From Candidatus Vesicomyosocius okutanii (GTDB lineage: Bacteria > Pseudomonadota > Gammaproteobacteria > PS1 > Pseudothioglobaceae): a stretch of 64,000 bases of DNA. This document shows positions 62,674-64,000 of the stretch, one piece after another. The stretch lies in NCBI RefSeq assembly GCF_000010405.1, contig NC_009465.1, positions 124,001 through 188,000 of the forward strand, written 5' to 3'. The position numbers were made by a program, and so were the translations under genes. Every line of letters starts with the position of its first letter. Position 1 is the first letter of the stretch. The notes beneath the pieces are model-generated. The model had not been told where the DNA came from. It worked only from the letters and a program-made list of their open reading frames with translations, and searched no databases.

Positions 62674-62984
62674 TGCAAAAGATTAAATCAAACGATGAAA
62701 TTATTATTATTGCTGGCAAGGATAAAGGTTCTATAGGTATAGTTACTAAGATTGTGGATTCTAAGGTTCTGGTTGAAGGGTTAAATCTTGCTAAGAAACA
62801 TGTGAAGCCTAATCCAAATAAGGGCGTCACAGGTGGTATCACAGAGATAGAAATGCCTTTATCGATTTCTAATGTTGCTATTTATAATCCAACAACTAAG
62901 AAAGCTGATAGAGTGGGAATTCGTACTAGTAAAAATGGTATTAAAGAAAGATTTTTTAAATCAAATGATAAATCAATAATTTGA
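62673..62984 (+). CDS. rplX: 50S ribosomal protein L24
   Basis: Assembly-initiating protein with a KOW motif. 103 residues, with IIIIAGKDKGSIGIVTKI as the KOW stretch and GGITEIEMPLSISNVAIYNP. Shares one base with the rplN stop. Confidence 0.97.
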   Translation: MQKIKSNDEIIIIAGKDKGSIGIVTKIVDSKVLVEGLNLAKKHVKPNPNKGVTGGITEIEMPLSISNVAIYNPTTKKADRVGIRTSKNGIKERFFKSNDKSII

Positions 62985-63013
62985 TAAGGTATAAGATATA
63001 AGGAAATATAAGT

Positions 63014-63553
63014 ATGTCTAGATTACAAGAGCAATACAAGAATAAAATTTCACTAATTTTACAAAAAGAGTTAGGTATGTCTAATCCTATGCAAACACCT
63101 AAGATTGAAAAGATCACAATCAATATGGGACTAGGTAATGCGTTAGGTGATAAAAAAATATTGCAAAGTGGTTTAGAAGAAATGAGTCTTATTTCTGGTC
63201 AGAAACCACTAACTTGTAATGCACGTAAATCAGTAGCAAGTTTTAAATTAAGAGAGGGAAATCCAATTGGTTGTAAAGTTACTTTACGTAAGCAAAAGAT
63301 GTATGAATTTCTTGATCGTTTAGTTAATATTACCATTCCTCGTATTCGAGATTTTCGTGGTTTAAAAACTACTGCATTTGATGGTCGTGGTAACTACAAT
63401 ATGGGTATTACTGAACAAATTACGTTTCCTGAAATTGATTTTGAAAAAGTAACAAAAATACGTGGGATGGATATTGCTATTACCACAACTGCAAAAAGTG
63501 ATGAAGATGCTAAAAAACTATTAGCAATGTTTAAATTTCCATTTAAAGGGTAA
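63014..63553 (+). CDS. rplE: 50S ribosomal protein L5
   Basis: Binds 5S rRNA and contacts P-site tRNA. 179 residues with [18 protein letters not shown], the [19 protein letters not shown] region, and [17 protein letters not shown] near the end. 29 bp after rplX. Confidence 0.98.
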   Translation: MSRLQEQYKNKISLILQKELGMSNPMQTPKIEKITINMGLGNALGDKKILQSGLEEMSLISGQKPLTCNARKSVASFKLREGNPIGCKVTLRKQKMYEFLDRLVNITIPRIRDFRGLKTTAFDGRGNYNMGITEQITFPEIDFEKVTKIRGMDIAITTTAKSDEDAKKLLAMFKFPFKG

Positions 63554-63558
63554 GAAAA

Positions 63559-63864
63559 ATGGCTAAAAAGTCTATGATGAATAGAGACATTAAGCGCACA
63601 AAGATAGTGAAAAAATATAAAGCAAAACGTCTTGAGCTTAAGAAAATTATTAAGAGTATTAACGTATCTGATGAAGAACGTTTCCAAGCAACTATTAAGT
63701 TGCAAGCTCTTCCACGTAATGCTTCGCCCACACGTCAACGTAGCCGTTGTAGTTTAACTGGTCGTCCGCATGGATTTTATCGTAAGTTTGGTCTTGCTAG
63801 AAATAAACTTAGAGAATGCACCATGAATGGTGAAGTTCCAGGTTTATCTAAAGCTAGCTGGTAA
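63559..63864 (+). CDS. rpsN: 30S ribosomal protein S14, zinc-free type
   Basis: Small-subunit head protein. 101 residues of the long C-minus type: [20 protein letters not shown] shows a single cysteine, lacking the four-Cys zinc motif of the short form. Begins [13 protein letters not shown]. Five bases after rplE. Confidence 0.97.
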   Translation: MAKKSMMNRDIKRTKIVKKYKAKRLELKKIIKSINVSDEERFQATIKLQALPRNASPTRQRSRCSLTGRPHGFYRKFGLARNKLRECTMNGEVPGLSKASW

Positions 63865-63875
63865 GGAGAAATAAT

Positions 63876-64000
63876 ATGAGTATGTCTGATCCTATTGCTG
63901 ATATGTTAACACGTATTCGCAACGCACAACTAGTTAAGAAAAAAGAAGTTAATGTTCCATCATCAAATTTAAAATTTGCTATTGCAGGTGTGATGCAACA
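63876..64000 (+). CDS. rpsH: 30S ribosomal protein S8, cut by window edge
   Basis: Starts at ATG 63876 behind AAGGAGAAA and reads [20 protein letters not shown], the standard S8 N-terminus, running open to the last base. Only about 41 residues are visible. It continues the spc operon. Confidence 0.95.
   Translation, partial: MSMSDPIADMLTRIRNAQLVKKKEVNVPSSNLKFAIAGVMQ

Overview
The window is a 64 kb AT-rich chromosomal segment of a sulfur-oxidising gammaproteobacterium with a reduced genome. Gene content (soxB, a TauE/SafE-type exporter, Rnf genes, an isolated ccoS, core biosynthesis genes), low GC, the lack of any mobile element and several long stretches without genes all resemble the SUP05-related vesicomyid clam symbionts (Candidatus Ruthia / Vesicomyosocius). 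This placement is recognised from gene content and style; no database search was run.

Layout. 1-9.3 kb: a minus-strand run pepP-trpD-orn-ispE-tRNA-Gln-prs (prs cut by the left edge), then rsmE, an unrecognised 352-residue protein (possibly DsrS), proC, gph and bioA. 9.3-10.2 kb has no gene. 10.2-19.3 kb: priA and ybeY (divergent), accA-tilS, the ccoS/DUF47/pit/ibaG run, a RhlE-type helicase and a small secreted protein. 19.6-23.9 kb: a tight minus-strand run lptE-holA-proA-tyrS-ssrA. 24-28.2 kb: ftsH (behind a near-consensus heat-shock promoter), folP and glmM. 28.2-29.2 kb has no gene. 29.2-35.4 kb: a TauE/SafE exporter, rnfABCDG with no rnfE at the expected place, and queA. 35.8-38.6 kb: sucC-sucD and an unknown Rossmann protein. 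39.3-44.2 kb: efp-epmA, a Sel1-repeat protein and argG. 44.3-48.5 kb: tRNA-Arg-pgsA-tRNA-Gly-tRNA-Cys and separated murE and murF. 48.6-52.5 kb: soxB, a probable decayed gene and kdsD. 53-64 kb: the str operon (rpsL-rpsG-fusA-tuf), a terminator, then the S10 and spc operons from rpsJ to a truncated rpsH.

How it fits together. Most genes are housekeeping: translation and its quality control (ribosomal proteins, EF-G, EF-Tu, EF-P/EpmA, tmRNA, FtsH), cell envelope (murE, murF, glmM, kdsD, lptE, pgsA, ispE), and amino-acid and cofactor synthesis (trpD, proA, proC, argG, bioA, folP). Energy metabolism is represented by SoxB, Rnf, SucCD and CcoS. I see no CRISPR array, prophage, transposon, toxin-antitoxin pair or secondary-metabolite cluster, and no convincing new multi-gene system. 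The notable points are gene-level: a coding sequence ending inside a tRNA gene, a tmRNA with a non-alanine resume codon, a heat-shock promoter on ftsH, an Rnf cluster lacking rnfE and rich in TTG starts, and eroded spacers.
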